A stretch of DNA of 64,000 nucleotides from Diorhabda sublineata (GCF_026230105.1 NC_079475.1:16508125-16572124), one strand, 5' to 3'; shown: positions 45,365-56,929, numbered from the stretch's first letter. The notes: a model not told the origin generated them from the letters alone. Program-made: numbers and translations.

Positions 45365-46540
45365 TTTATTTCTCCCATACCAAATCAAATTTCACAAACC
45401 AACCACATCATTTGTTTATAGAAATGTACTATCGAAGAATTAGAGAAAACCTTTTCAAATATTTGCTTATTACAGAAACACAAAATTTCTTTTGGGAATT
45501 TGTGTTATCAAATTCATAGACAAATGTGCGTATTTCAGGAGTGATGAGACCACCATCTGAAATCACAGCTCACTACTCGGTGCTGCAGATTTATTTTCTA
45601 ATCTGGTCAAGCTGTTCATTAGTTGAATAACCAGCGGTAAGGAGTAATACAGTTACTTTCCGACTTAATCGCGGATATACTCTATAAATTCATAAATTTT
45701 TGTTTCTTTATGAAGTATTGTAGAGAACTGTATAACATTAACGTATTTTAAGAACCGTAGCTTACGAAACTATTCAAATAAAAACATTCTAAGCCATGCG
45801 CTGCAGAGAAAAAAAAACAAACAAAAAATCCCAGCTCTCTATGCCCAATACAAAACGCATTGTAAGGAAAGAAGCCCTATAATGTATCATATGAATAAGT
45901 TGATTGATTTTCGGTTTAATTTGAGAAACTACCATATGTCTGAAATCCTATTACATGGTTCTCTGATTCCTCAGTTTACGGTTTCCTTTGAATTAAACAT
46001 AAATCGAGCAGAGTTTATACTAGGTACAATGAACATCGCTATAATACTACAAATCGTAAATGATAAGCATCTCATGAATCGAGAATGATAGCTCGACCAA
46101 GCAAAGCTGAATTTGCAGATAGATAATATTCTCCATCGTATAGCCGGCCTCTAACGCAGTGCTGTAGTTGTCATTGCTATTGTTAAATTACACTGGTAGA
46201 CAATAGATTTTTCTTGCTGTATCAAAGTTTCAATAGTTCCAAATAAGTTTCTATCATTGTTACTGAATGAGCAATCGGTTTAGACGGTACTATTTCCATT
46301 TTGTAATAACACTAGCTTTTAAACTATATTTGATGGAACTATGAACAAGCGCCTTTCACAGAGAAAAGGATTTCGGAATCAGTATAAGTACATAACGATT
46401 TTTCCATAGTATGGAATATAGAAAACTTCATGCATCTGGAAGTCTTTATATCAATTTCCAAGTTAATTCCTCTCCAGGAAGTTCTGACTATTGCTTTAAC
46501 AACTCCAAATCTTGTAGTGTATCAGTTCTATCTTTCTAAA
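45365..46540. other. Unannotated stretch
   Basis: No gene or named repeat. A 68-codon plus-strand frame (45882-46088) is unrecognised. Confidence 0.5.
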
Positions 46541-47000
46541 ACGATCAAATGTGGCCGAGTTAAAAACAAGAGGGTAACTGGGCTCGGTACTTCTTGAAGA
46601 ATAGTTAGTATCTCTATCATTTCCCGAAATAATATCTTGCCAAACCAAACAGTTCTTATTGTAGTCTTTGCAGATTGCTTGTTCCTGAGAGTTTTATTAT
46701 ACTTTCTCAATAGGATCAGAATGCTTGTTGATTTTCGAATTGAACCAGGCTGGTTAAATCACCACCAATGAGAAGGTTTTCGAATATTGGTTCAAATAAG
46801 TATCAAACAAATTGGATTGAAATGTTTTCATTGTGATAAATTTGGCATAGTATGAAACTGAATAGATATTCCACCACGGCTGATGAAAAAGTTGTACTTT
46901 GAAAATCGCTTTCTTCGAATAATATAGAATTGATTTGAGCAGAACTATTAATTCTAGATAAATCCAATAAGGCAGTAGTGAAACGAGTTTCAGATGGCAC
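46540..47000 (-). mobile_element. Possible LINE endonuclease-domain relic
   Basis: Across frames, the minus strand gives FEPIFENLLIGGD followed by FNQPGSIRKSTS-like text (about 46720-46800), similar to the LI.GDFN motif of LINE apurinic endonucleases, and a downstream NSATFDRFRKIELIH. A 65-codon frame (46803-47000) precedes it. The match rests on one motif. Confidence 0.25.
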
Positions 47001-47035
47001 TTACATAACGCATAGTATTATGTTTGCTTCTTTAT

Positions 47036-47335
47036 TCTTTTGAATCAAATTCCAAATTGTGAGTTAATTTGGACTCAAATTAAGAATGAGGAGACGATAA
47101 ATAATTCTGTAATTAAAATGGAATATGTTGAGGTATTATTTAAGGTGGCCATGCAACGTTTTCCGGAGGAAAATTGGATACAATTAATGGAGAAAATTAA
47201 TAAAAGGATGAGAACAATACGAGAGAATTAGTTGGGATCATGGACGATACAAAACGCATGATGATTAATATTAGAGAATCTGTCGGAGGATACAATCGAC
47301 AGCGATTTCGAATAATAAAATATTCAATAAAAATT
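47036..47335 (+). mobile_element. DDE transposase carboxy-end fragment
   Basis: The reading NQIPNCELIWTQIKNE then KMEYVEVLFKVAMQRFPEEN W resembles the end of an insect DDE transposase family (NPIE..WAQ.K.....N.TFK..DVE.L..EA......WA) and closes with acidic text (SEDTIDSDFE) at about 47275-47305. The presumptive third catalytic Glu is in CELIW. Nothing of the rest is here. AATAAA follows at about 47328. Confidence 0.4.
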
Positions 47336-47339
47336 CAAT

Positions 47340-48480
47340 TTTCAATGTTTTGATTTAACTCATTACTTAAATGAGATTTCATATCTTACAATTCGTTGTT
47401 GATCGATCTGAAATCGCCGAAGAGAATATAGCTGAAATTCTTTTCAATTTCCTAACTAAAATATTGAGAATAAAAGTAGTTATATTTCTGATATTTGTCT
47501 AATCGAGGGAAATTTCGGTAGAGATAGCCCTAGTAACTTTAAGACTCTACAGAGAAAGGCTTTTATTTTATAAAACATTGAATTTATATAAAAAATTGAG
47601 CTTTATTTTTAACTCTCAATAAAAATTAACGTCAATTCACTTTAGTGAATTGAAAAAATATAATTCCAACCTTAAAAAAACCAAGACTGGTCATCTCTCC
47701 CCGACTGGTCTGGAAGAGATAACCACTACTTATTTCATCTTTTCCTTTGCTCTTCAGATCTTCTAACTCCTTTTTTTTTTCTTAATACCAGAGCAAGAAC
47801 ACACGTCCTCAAACTCGGTGTAATCTTCGAGACAAGAAATTAGAATTTCGTCCATTAAAGAAATATATCGGTTATGTAGGCGGTGTAACATGCCATTCGG
47901 CTTGTTACGTGTTTTTTCAAATTTTTTGAATATTCCTTTGTTCACGTATTGTGGCAAAGTAGTCACTTCGTATTTATTTATTCTAACATTCAAGTTTTCG
48001 AAGAAATTGATTTGTTATCCACCTCCCACTCCATTCGAAAAATTCAATTAAACCTCTTTGACTACATTTCAAATCAAAGTAAATTTTTGTAAATTTGATT
48101 TTGTTTGTTCATGATTTCATTCTTCATATTTTCTGGTAAGTTTTTCTTTGCTTTTTCTATTGTGATTTCTGTTTGGTTGTGTTTTAAAAAATAAAAATTC
48201 GGTTTTTTATACGTTAGAGCAGAAGCTACTTTCGTTCAAATATTTTCTCTCTACTCGTTCATTCTTCCGTAATTTCCATCTGTGTCCCCGTTTACTTCCT
48301 CATTTTTTTCTCACTGCCATGCTGGGAGTTTCAACCACCAGACTACAAATTTAACTCACTTCAACATGTGGGATTCCAGTTGAGGGCTGTAGATAAGTTG
48401 TTTTATATATTTGTTGATGAAAGTTTTTTTATTGTTCATAGTAATAAATATTAATTGGGATAATCGTGTCCGTCGTTTTT
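47340..48480. other. Unannotated stretch
   Basis: Mostly AT-rich. A 76-codon minus-strand frame (47763-47993), Lys-rich with a Cys-x-Cys near its end, is not recognised. Confidence 0.45.
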
Positions 48481-48484
48481 ATTA

Positions 48485-49005
48485 ATTGTAAACGTGGTTG
48501 GGATAAAAAGCTGGTTGCATCCAATTTAATATTAATTGTTCATCACATCTGAATACCAGTATATACATCCACTGACGCCGAATACCACTTACTGGGGAAG
48601 AGTTTCCAGTCGGAATGATTATAGCGGATTTTTCGGACATATAAATCACTGAGCCTGAAAGCATTCCATGTTCGGCATCATGTTTTTTTCTTTGTATTTT
48701 CATCATGCACGCGGTAAGCATAAAATTCCCTTTAGCATTATAACAACCAATTACTGTGATTGAACCTCTTCTGTGGAGGTTGATATAGCTTCAGCTGTGG
48801 AACCTTTATCAGCCAAAACATGACCTGGTCGATTATTTAATTACAACTTGGACTCGTCCATGTTGTAAATATTGCTAGGTTTAATTATTAAATCATTGGC
48901 ACTGAGATTCCTCTGCATCATTTCAAAATAGGAGCCTACTTCTGCTTCATTTATCCCTTGACTTCTAGCATATGACATCCCTTCTGATTTTTTCAATGAA
49001 ATAGC
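48485..49005 (-). mobile_element. Pogo-like transposase relic
   Basis: Minus strand, from the right: SYARSQGINEAEVGSYFEMM (about 48900-48975), NDLIIKPSNIYNMDESKL with the first catalytic Asp (NMDES), NNRPGHVLADKGSTAEAIST (about 48775-48840), then DAEHGMLSGSVIYMSEKSA (about 48620-48685; intact forms read G.PPG....S.SG). The order is that of insect pogo/jerky transposases up to the middle of the DDE domain. The second and third Asps are not found, and stops occur. The remaining frame of 79 codons (48482-48721) loses the family after EKSA. Confidence 0.8.
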
Positions 49006-49029
49006 GGAATTTATTTATTTAATAATTTA

Positions 49030-49175
49030 ATTAATTCAATATACTAAACATACTGTTCACACTACCACTACACCAATACTCACAATTATACTGTCTCACG
49101 CGCATTTCGATAACCAGTTATCGTCTTCAGAGACTGAAAGTAAAACAGTTTACTTTCAGCATACGACATACCAAC
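49030..49175 (-). repeat. Dispersed repeat, copy 3 (longest copy)
   Basis: On the minus strand this contains both halves seen separately at 28745 and 2328: ACTGAAAGTAAACTG, CTCTGAAGACGATAACTGGT, TATCGAAATGCGCG, GAGACAGTATAATTGTGAG and TATTGGTGTAGTGG. It lies between the pogo relic and the RTE LINE. Confidence 0.6.
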
Positions 49176-49180
49176 CTAAT

Positions 49181-50232
49181 TTGAGGTTGCAAATGAGACT
49201 GACGGAATTACCAATGCGGCAGCTGCTGCTACATCACAATTCAGCACTATATATATTCATTATTAAACAACTAAACGAAAAATCGATCGAATTCAATACA
49301 CCAGCGTATGTCTGCCTCATCAATTTGACCAAGGCATTTTATAGGGTCCGCCTCTCCGACATCATAAATATACTGATGTCGGAAGAAACGCCAGACACCA
49401 TCGTAAGAGCAGTCCACAGTCTCAATACGAACAACACGATTAAAATAAAGGTAGGGGACACTTATACGGAAGAGATACCAACACCAGGAGGCATCAGGCA
49501 GGGCGACAGCCTCCGCCCATTTCTGTTCAATCTCTTATACAAACTCTACCAGGTCAGCCAAGCGATGAATATGACTATATTCACAGAAAAAACGAAATGC
49601 ATAACCTTTGCTAAAGAGTCCGTACGATATAAGCTGGTAGTTCAGGACAAAATCATCGAACAAGTCTCACAATTTAAATGCCTGGGTATGGACCTGTCAA
49701 GTTATAACGACCCAGTGAAGGACCTAAGAAGCCAGATGAACAAAGCAACTTTCATATCAGGCTACTTAAAGCAGATAATATGGGCAAACGAATACATACG
49801 AAAGGATGGCAAGGTTGGGATCTATAAGACTTGTATCAGGCCAATCATAACATACGGAATAGAAACCAGAGAGGAAACCAACAAAATGAAAAGCATGCTT
49901 CGGGTAGCCAAAATGAAAACGCACAGGACTAGTGCGAAAAACAAGAGTAGATCGAATGAGAAACACTGACATCAGGAAACAATGTGGGGTGCAAGACATC
50001 GTATAATGGAGAAGACCAAGAAAAAGATACTGGTACGCCCACGTGAGAAGAATGGAAGAGAGTAGACTGCCACGTATCGTACTTGAAGGAAAACCAATAG
50101 GGAAAAGAGAACCCGGACGACCACCTAAGAGATATGGACAGCTGGCAGTCTACCTCCCAGGAACTGATTCAGAGGAACCTGCAAACCTAACAGATCATGA
50201 GATCTTAAAATTGAATAAGAAGAAGTAGTTAA
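49181..50232 (+). mobile_element. RTE-type LINE with 262-codon open frame, RT active site deleted
   Basis: The uninterrupted frame 49181-49969 reads NEKSIEFNTPAYVCLINLTK, AFYRVRLSDIINILMSEETP, PTPGGIRQGDSLRPFLFNLL and, abruptly, YKLYQVSQAMNMTIFTEKTK. It continues KCLGMDLSSYNDPVKDLRSQ, WANEYIRKDGKVGIYKTCIR, PIITYGIETREETNKMKSML. The palm motif normally reads FIDLTKAFDRV; here it is LINLTKAFYRV, so the catalytic Asp is Asn. The block with the YADD box is deleted in frame between FNLL and the MNMTI segment. The tail in another frame is AHVRRMEESRLPRIVLEGKP and PGRPPKRYG, ending LNKKK with a GAAGAAG run. Enzymatically dead although open. Confidence 0.9.
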
Positions 50233-50234
50233 AA

Positions 50235-51635
50235 ATGATGTGAACATAGCCACGTTTCCGGAGGTTATAGCAATTTTTAAAACGGAGAACGTTGGATATA
50301 AGACAGAGAAATCAGATGTATTCGGCAGAAAATAAATTAACAAATTTCTTAGGGAATCTGACAATCGATTCTACCTAATGCTAGAGGTAATCTTATATAA
50401 CATATAAGCAAGAATAAGAATGCTAGGACTAGAGTGCTTCTAATTTTGTTCTACAAATAAGTAGATACGATGAAGAAATGTTCTTTACTTATTTTCATAT
50501 TATTGTTAATAACTAATCCCTACGGTTACTGGAAATAGAAAGTGCTTAACATGACCAGAAAATGTTTTTTTGGACTCGCAGGCTTCCAGGACTCACCTGC
50601 GGCTCTACTCGTCTGAAAAAATAATACTTTCTACTACTACTACATAGTTTGATATTACTAAGTGATATGTACCTTCGTGAATATAACCGAATCAGATTCA
50701 CTTTGGAAATATTCATAACACTCTGGGCGTTGTGAAAAGTATTTGTTCTGATCATAGAATAATGATTATAGAATAACTGATAATAATTTAATCCTCATAC
50801 CCACACATTTTTTGTACTTATCATTAAATTTATCTACCCTACACTTGATTTGACGCTTTCTAAATATTTTCAATTCAAATCCGATAGGGACGTGATACTG
50901 CAATATTCGCTAGTGGCAATTAACTTACACATGCATAGAACGTGATGTTGCGCCTACTATTTCATTATGAATTAACACAGATTCTGTGATTTGAAACAGT
51001 GTGTTTTACTTTGATCATTTACAATGAAGTAGATGAAAATTTACTGGTTGAAAAAATTTTGTATAGATAATAATCCAACAATTATATATCTATTCCAGTA
51101 GGGAAGTCAAATTTCCGTCGCTACGATGGAAAGTGATTACTTCTTGCCCCAAAGTGTGAATAATATAGCAAAAGGAGCGTCGGTAAAGTCTCTTTACCGC
51201 CTCCCTCATCTCATATGATCTTATATCACCTCTCGAGGGTAAAGAAACAATTTCCACCTCAGTTTGTAATATAATATATCAACGTTGTTCTGAAACTACT
51301 CGGTATATATTTATGTTAAGTCATATACAGTTTTATAGGTTATAATTTAGTTTTGTAAGCTATGTAGTCAATGTATCTAGTGAATCATTGTTCTAAAAGC
51401 GTGCAGTGCTCAATATTTATCGCTATAGTTTCTCACTAGGTTTATTTTAAAGTCAAGTTTTAAGTGCAACTGCTTAAGCTTGTCCATCAGCAAATAAGTT
51501 AGAACCTAGATAAACAAGATCAATCGGTAAATGTTTAGATTTATTTTTTGATTATATTTAAACTTTCGTCAATCTTTGAGAAGTCTGTGCTAAAAATCGC
51601 AAATCCAGTGAAACGATTTCATTATATGGTAACTT
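50235..51635. other. Unannotated stretch with a possible MITE end
   Basis: Contains a perfect 8-bp hairpin CGGTAAAG TCT CTTTACCG (51181-51199) and a nearby TTTCCGTCG/CGATGGAAA pair (51112-51132). Together they suggest the end of a small repeat. No gene seen. Confidence 0.4.
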
Positions 51636-51639
51636 GGTG

Positions 51640-52205
51640 GTCCTTATTAGCCATTCGGGGAATAATCCTAACACATCTGCTAGCAATCGAATACAGCCGA
51701 GAGAATCCGTAACGAGGAAGTCAGAATCACGAACAAAGAAAGAGTCGTGATCATGGACCAATTACCGCAGAGTTATGATGAGAATAAACGAGGTAGAAGG
51801 AATGCGCGCCTTTTGTCATATGTCAAAGGTTGGATAGGGAGAAATCACTATTACTTGACTCAATTACTGTTTGAACACGGTTATTTCCGATGCTTCCTGT
51901 TCAAACTAAGAAAAGTAGAGAGTTATACTTGACTCGCTTATGGACAAACCACGGACAATGCAGAACACACATTCTTCAAATGCGACATTGTGACATTCTG
52001 CAAAAAGATTCAATGCAGAGAATATCATAGAGATTATGTAATAAATGTAGACAGCTGGGACGCCGTAGCTGAGATAATTTCACGAGCGGGGACAGTTTGG
52101 TCGATGGTCCAATCACGTGAAGCAGCAGCTGAAAACATCACAGAACAACTAATGAACAGAACAGACTCCAATCAAGCGAAAAATAGCCATTTTGTGGAAT
52201 GCTAG
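51640..52205 (+). mobile_element. R1-type LINE carboxy tail relic
   Basis: Plus-strand text in two frames: GRRNARLLSYVKGWIGRNHY YLTQLLFEHGYFRCFLFKL (51795-51915), a frame change, TTDNAEHTFFKCD (about 51955-51990), then SWDAVAEIISRAGTVWSMVQ and REAAAENITEQL (about 52050-52150). R1 elements end with exactly this: W......HY.LTQFLSGHGCF..YL, then a zinc-knuckle C..C.....D.AEH..F.C, then W.A...F...V. The first two Cys of the knuckle are lost at the frame change. No RT remains. Confidence 0.8.
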
Positions 52206-52209
52206 CGTG

Positions 52210-52590
52210 AGGGGCCAGGATAAGAACTTCTAAAAGATTTAGCTTAAAGAGGAAGGGTTCTAATGGGTCGTATAAGTGAAGTACAGGTCTATAAGCGTGC
52301 GCGTTTCCACCATCTCAATATAGGGGACATATTTTTTTGCCGGTAGAGTGCGCCATTTTTCAAGAGGTACTCGTTTAAATTCTTACGCGGAAAGTCTCGT
52401 TGCTATTTTTAAAAATTACCAAATGTTGCCTATTCTTTTCAGTATTACGATAAATATAATTGAAAAAAAAATAATTAAAAAATTATTGTCAAACATTTTA
52501 TTTATTAAAATAGTATAAGATACGCACAAAACATGTTAAATATTCAAAAACCTAATTAAATATTTATATAAAAGTGATAAATAATTTTTA
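52210..52590. other. 3' flank of the THAP locus
   Basis: Very AT-rich (52440-52600), next to the end of the THAP gene on the minus strand. No separate feature seen. Confidence 0.5.
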
Positions 52591-52593
52591 TTA

Positions 52594-54002
52594 TTAATAT
52601 AATTTAGAGTTTTTACGAGATTCTTTACATTTAATTTTCCTTTCTGAAGCACTTTTATTGAAATATTTGACAAGAAAATATTCTCGCATCATTAAGAAAT
52701 TATCAATGATCTTTTTCATTAATTCTTTCTTATGTTTATCACATCCAACAATATTTCTTTTGAAACAGCATCTAATACGTCAAACATTGTGTCAATCTGT
52801 ACTGTTTCTGTACCAACCACCATCACTACTTCTTCCAAGCTTCTAATTAAATTAAATGATTGTTCACTATACTCCTCAACTTTTCTATATACCTTCGGTA
52901 ATAATATACCAATGCAAGTGACTGAACATCTATAAAAATAAAAGACAGAGAATTGATAACATTTTGAATACGGTACTTGAAATTCAAATTACTAGGTAAA
53001 GATTTCATTTGTTATTATAAATTAATGTGTCTAAATTCATAGTTGTTTTTTGTCTTAGTATCTAGTTCCGCTACAAAAAAATGTTGCATTTGACAAACAC
53101 AATCAATTGATGACATATTTATAATGATGTTTATTTTAGCATTGATTACCTGTAACAAGAGAAAAAATTTATGTTACTATTCAAATGATTATTTCCATTT
53201 AAAGTTTAAAGTTCTTACCGTTACTTTCAAATCTATATCAATTTTAAAATAACAAACTAATTCCAGCTTTGATCTTATATAGGATAACGAAATAAAAGTA
53301 TGTTTTATGACAGCCCAACTCCAATTTTTACATAGTGGCTGAGCTTCTGAAATTCTTTCTATTGAATGAAAAGAAAAATCTTCAGGCTCATTTATGACCT
53401 GCGAATTGTCATCAGCAATAATGGTATTTGTATCCTTAGAACAATTTGTGTTTGCAATATTTACTATTTCAGGCTCTACTGTTTCAATGATAGTTTCTGT
53501 CTCAACGGAATTAAAGCTGCAGTCATCGCTATTTATATCAGAGATACTTGAAGCAACATAATTTCATAGCAAGCTACAATTGATTTCATTGTAGTCATGA
53601 GTAACATGTGATTTTGGCTCAGCTTTCTTCCGGAAATGAACTTTTTCATATTCATACACAAATACACTGCCATCAGTTTTTATTACATCCATTAAATTAA
53701 ATTGTAATTCACAAATAAAACTGGTAGCTTTTAATTCTTGTCCCAGAGCAGAGGTCCATGTACTACGCAATTAAACGTCCTTAAAAAAATTGAAATTTTT
53801 ATATTTCACCAGATAAATAAAAATATATTTTTCAATTATTGAAAAACTGCATAAATTTTAAAATTATTCGTTAATTGTTAATAATATGAATTTTTAATAT
53901 TACTTTGAGATTATACTCACTTTTGTTATTTTGATAATGCCACTTTTCCTACATTCTCACTTGCCTTTCGGCCACTAAGACAACAGCACAGCACCTTCCC
54001 AT
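52594..54002 (-). pseudogene. Multi-exon THAP-domain protein locus, broken
   Basis: THAP domains are zinc-dependent DNA-binding modules found in insect regulators and in P-type transposases. Exon A (53921-54002) starts ATG and codes CC.., with LSGRKASENVGKVALSK in the +1 frame, then donor GTGAGT. Exon B (53219-53779) follows an acceptor TTTTTTTAAG and codes LRSTWTSALGQELKATSFIC ELQFNLMDVI, then a Ser/Glu-rich linker; donor GTAAGA. Exon C (from 53149, acceptor CTCTTGTTACAG) reads VINAKINIIINMSSIDCVC. Exon D (52594-52929, acceptor TTTTTATAG) ends KCKESRKNSKLY. Defects: the frame break in exon A, stops at the start of exon B and after INCSLL, a stop in exon C, a frame change in exon D, and the zinc-binding His of the C..H pair is Gln (ICELQF). 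The retained introns argue against retroposition. It could be a dead gene or a decayed intron-containing transposon. Confidence 0.6.
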
Positions 54003-54009
54003 TGTTTTC

Positions 54010-54778
54010 TTAAAATTAATTTTAAATAAATAAATTAATATTTCATATTTAATTAATTAATTTACACATTCGCGAGCTAGCGCATGTTTACATGTATAAT
54101 AAAATAATAATTATAATAACAATGGTACGTCATGAATACTTGCGCAGCCAAAGGCAGAAAAGAGAACTATAATTTGGGTTTATTTTTCTGTACATAAATT
54201 CTATGGAAAACCCGATACCGTTCAGACTCCTTATATCTATACTTCGTGATAAAATGGTTCAACACTAAATAACAATGGATGAATGTTAGAGAAGTTGATT
54301 TATTAGATAAGAAATTGATCGTATTTCAGAGGTATATTCATTAAATAGTCTCATATATAATATTTTCAGTTCCAGAACTTCAAATTTCATTTTATTTTTC
54401 TAGAAAAGTAGATAAGTAAATGTATAACGACCATTATTTCGAGGTGTGGTATATAATTATAAACAAATAAACAAAAAACTTCTTTTCATTACATTTTACC
54501 ATACTCACCACATCTGCCTATTAGTCTATAGATGCAAATTTGCATAACGTAATTATGTATTTCTTTTTCAAATAAAATGAAAGCTCCAGCTTGAGGCACG
54601 GAATAAAACATCGCTCAGAAAATGAGAACGGTATAATCCCACTTTTTATCGTTGTTACTTTTCCTTTTAATATCATAGAAAATTAAGAACTTGAGATGAA
54701 AAATTTTTCTATTAATATTAACATTAACAAACATACATTATGAATTTACATTTTACCATACTACCACGACTAGTTAAA
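54010..54778. other. 5' flank of the THAP locus and unannotated DNA
   Basis: No promoter motif that I would defend. AT-rich, with nothing recognised before the foldback copy. Confidence 0.45.
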
Positions 54779-54779
54779 A

Positions 54780-55525
54780 CTATCTGTATATGGCAAAATA
54801 CAGCAGACCCTTATACATTATTTTTTTACGAAGACACCCTTAAAGATATGAAAATAGTCTATCCGGTTGCTTTAAGCAAAATCCGACGTATTTGAATCTA
54901 TGTTGAACAATTTTTCATTTTATACAAGGTGTGTATAAAAAGTGTTCACAGTTTAACTTCATAAATATCAAGTTTCTTCATTTTAAATAGAGCCACCCGG
55001 TTTTTTCTGATTTAATGCATTCATGGGTAAGAAATAAGGCAAATTCATGTATACTTTCCTATAACTAAGCCTTACCGTTATCCAGATATTAAATGTTTTC
55101 TGTAAATTTTTAGAGATGCAGGTGTGGTTACGAAGACATTCAATATCTGAGAAACGGTAAGGTTTAGGTATAGGAAAATAAACATGAATTTGCCTCATTT
55201 TTCACCCTTGAAATTTGATATTTATAAAGTTAAACTTTGAACACTTTTTATACACATCCTGTATAAAATAAAAAATGTTTGTTCAAAGCAACCGAACAGA
55301 AATCATTTTCATATTTTTGAGGATCTCTTTGTAAAAAAATAATTTATAAGGGTCTGCAACGGTCAAATTTTTTACAATGAAATTAATAACTCGAAAAGTA
55401 TACATTTTTCAAAAAAAGTTTTCCGGTAGAACCGGAAGTCGGCCATCTATGAAAATATTTTAGTTAATAAGATCGTATCTGATAACCCAAATGTAGAAGT
55501 TTTCATGATTTTACTAAAGTATCTT
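54780..55525. mobile_element. Foldback-type palindrome, copy 2 (short centre)
   Basis: The left arm about 54823-55098 is the inverted copy of about 55140-55350; paired blocks include CTTCATAAATATCAAGTTTC, TTTCCTATAACTAAGCCTTA and GTATTTGAATCTATGTTGAA. The centre is only about 40 bp and contains TAAATTTTTAGAGATGCAGG, identical to the left edge of the centre in copy 1 (26904). Beyond the arm, the right side runs on (CCGGTAGAACCGGAAGTCGG, 55425; GAAAATATTTTAGTTAATAA) in agreement with sequence at 26440-26465. The left side lacks that part, so copy 2 is asymmetric. Confidence 0.8.
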
Positions 55526-55735
55526 TCAAATATTGGATCAGGCGTGGGAACTGTTTCACGTTATTAAAACTTTCTTGGAGCAAACTTCCTATCTGGTGGC
55601 TACGGTGCTCATTAGAGTATTGTGGACTACTTGTTAATATGTGGTTGACTGTCAGTGATATTTTGCAGAGCTGACATTTGGGTGATCAGAACAGGTCATT
55701 AAATGTCCGTGACTCAGTCGAATATGTCGAATTGT
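55515..55735 (-). mobile_element. LINE (I/jockey group) carboxy zinc-knuckle relic
   Basis: Minus strand, two frames: IRHIRLSHGHLMTCSDH, then CQLCKISLTVNHILTSSPQY SNEHR, and SFNNVKQFPRLIQYLKDTL. This is the tail of RNase H-bearing LINEs: R.GH..LTHG.LM, then C..C....TV.HIL..C, with a closing F.FLK. The knuckle has C-x2-C-x7-H; the last Cys is Ser (TSSP). It may belong to the same family as 10085-10770. Confidence 0.65.
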
Positions 55736-55739
55736 TAAT

Positions 55740-56204
55740 GATTTATCTTCACCCAAATTTCAATTTTTCTCTAAGAACTAAGAAAGTATGGTGCATAATA
55801 AGAGAAATTGACCCAAAACACATAAGGGTTGCAATTTGTCATTTTAAATTACTTTTTTCCACAACTGCTATGTAGTTGTATGTAGAAGTGATGTATTTCT
55901 CATAGCTAACTTAATTTCAAAACCACATATTGCTCACACTGTAAGAAATATTATTTCTCACGGCGCTTTGCCAATACCACATACATTTATATGGAGAATC
56001 AACAAAAATCGACGAAAACTTAGTTGGCTATTGTTAACTTCAAATAGTTGATTATAGAAGTTTTTTAAATTCTTGGGGTAGTTTTCATTCGTGGTTTGAT
56101 AAAAATTTCCATCAAATATTATTTTAGAAGAAAATAATCATACCAATTTATAATAAATATTATGGATACTGACAGTAATAACGATTTTAATAATACCCAT
56201 ACTG
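55740..56204. other. Unannotated stretch
   Basis: No feature recognised; may contain further LINE text upstream of the zinc knuckle on the minus strand. Confidence 0.45.
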
Positions 56205-56455
56205 GAAACCCCAGAGTTGACAAAGAGGCCAAGCCTGTGCCAGTCCTGGGAAGCCTAGCTTCGGCGTACCTGTATTGGCCCATGCGTAAGCCAGGCTACT
56301 TAACTCATCCTCCGCCATACCAATGATTACCCACGCTCGGGCCAAGCTTAGATATCCCAGCCTTAACCATTCGTTGACAACCCAGGCTTGGACCAAGGTT
56401 AGGCCAATCCTGATTAACCCAGCCCTATCCATTTATTGGGGACCCAAGCTTCGGC
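56205..56455. repeat. GC-rich array of CCAAGCTTGG-like repeats, left
   Basis: A 250-bp GC-rich island in AT-rich DNA made of imperfect units around the palindromic core CCAAGCTTGG: GAGGCCAAGCCTG, AGCCTAGCTTCGG, GGGCCAAGCTTAG, CCCAGGCTTGGACCAAGG and GACCCAAGCTTCGG, with spacers of about 20-45 bp. Open frames through it on either strand (56187-56432 minus, 56323-56652 plus) give repetitive LAQAW-like peptides. I read those as by-products of the repeat, not genes. Confidence 0.75.
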
Positions 56456-56929
56456 TGTTCGGTCACATACGGCGTGGTTCGAGTATTTTCCCCAGCACCC
56501 CGTCGGCAGCCATAATTTTTTTTATTAAGGGTCTGATCAATCTGATCTCTAGTTCATTCAGTATGTGTGTGTATGTTTCTTATCACATTTTTTATTATTT
56601 ACTACTACTAAAGGTAACCATGTCTAATGCGTATCTTCGAGTTCAAAGATAGCGTGCATTGAATAGAGAAAACACCTAACTCAATTGTGAACGGGCAAAG
56701 CTTAAATAATTTAAGTGAATATCAGCTTTCTGAGTAAGGTTAACGATAGTGGTACAGATTTGTACTATCTTCAATCGTTTAATAATCAAAATTTAGATAA
56801 TGATAATAATAATATTAATGATTATATAAATTCTAGTGATAGCGATCTTGACAACAGTAGTAATAATAATTTAGAAAGTAATAGCAGTAAAGATAAAGAA
56901 GAAAAAGTAATGTAATGAATAAATCTTGG
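56456..56929 (+). other. Spacer between the two arrays, with an Asn/Ser/Asp-rich ORF
   Basis: The frame 56715-56915 (66 codons, plus) codes for a run rich in Asn, Ser and Asp ending in Lys/Glu (DSDLDNSSNNNLESNSSKDK), from AAT/GAT-type simple sequence. Just upstream, an ATG at 56620 opens NAYLRVQR before a stop. This may be a decayed 5' part of the Crypton or low-complexity DNA. I cannot decide. Confidence 0.35.

Noticed and set aside
56187..56432. 81-codon minus-strand ORF with repeated LAQAW-like peptide
   Set aside because: The peptide repeats follow directly from the CCAAGCTTGG DNA array; the same array is open in other frames too.
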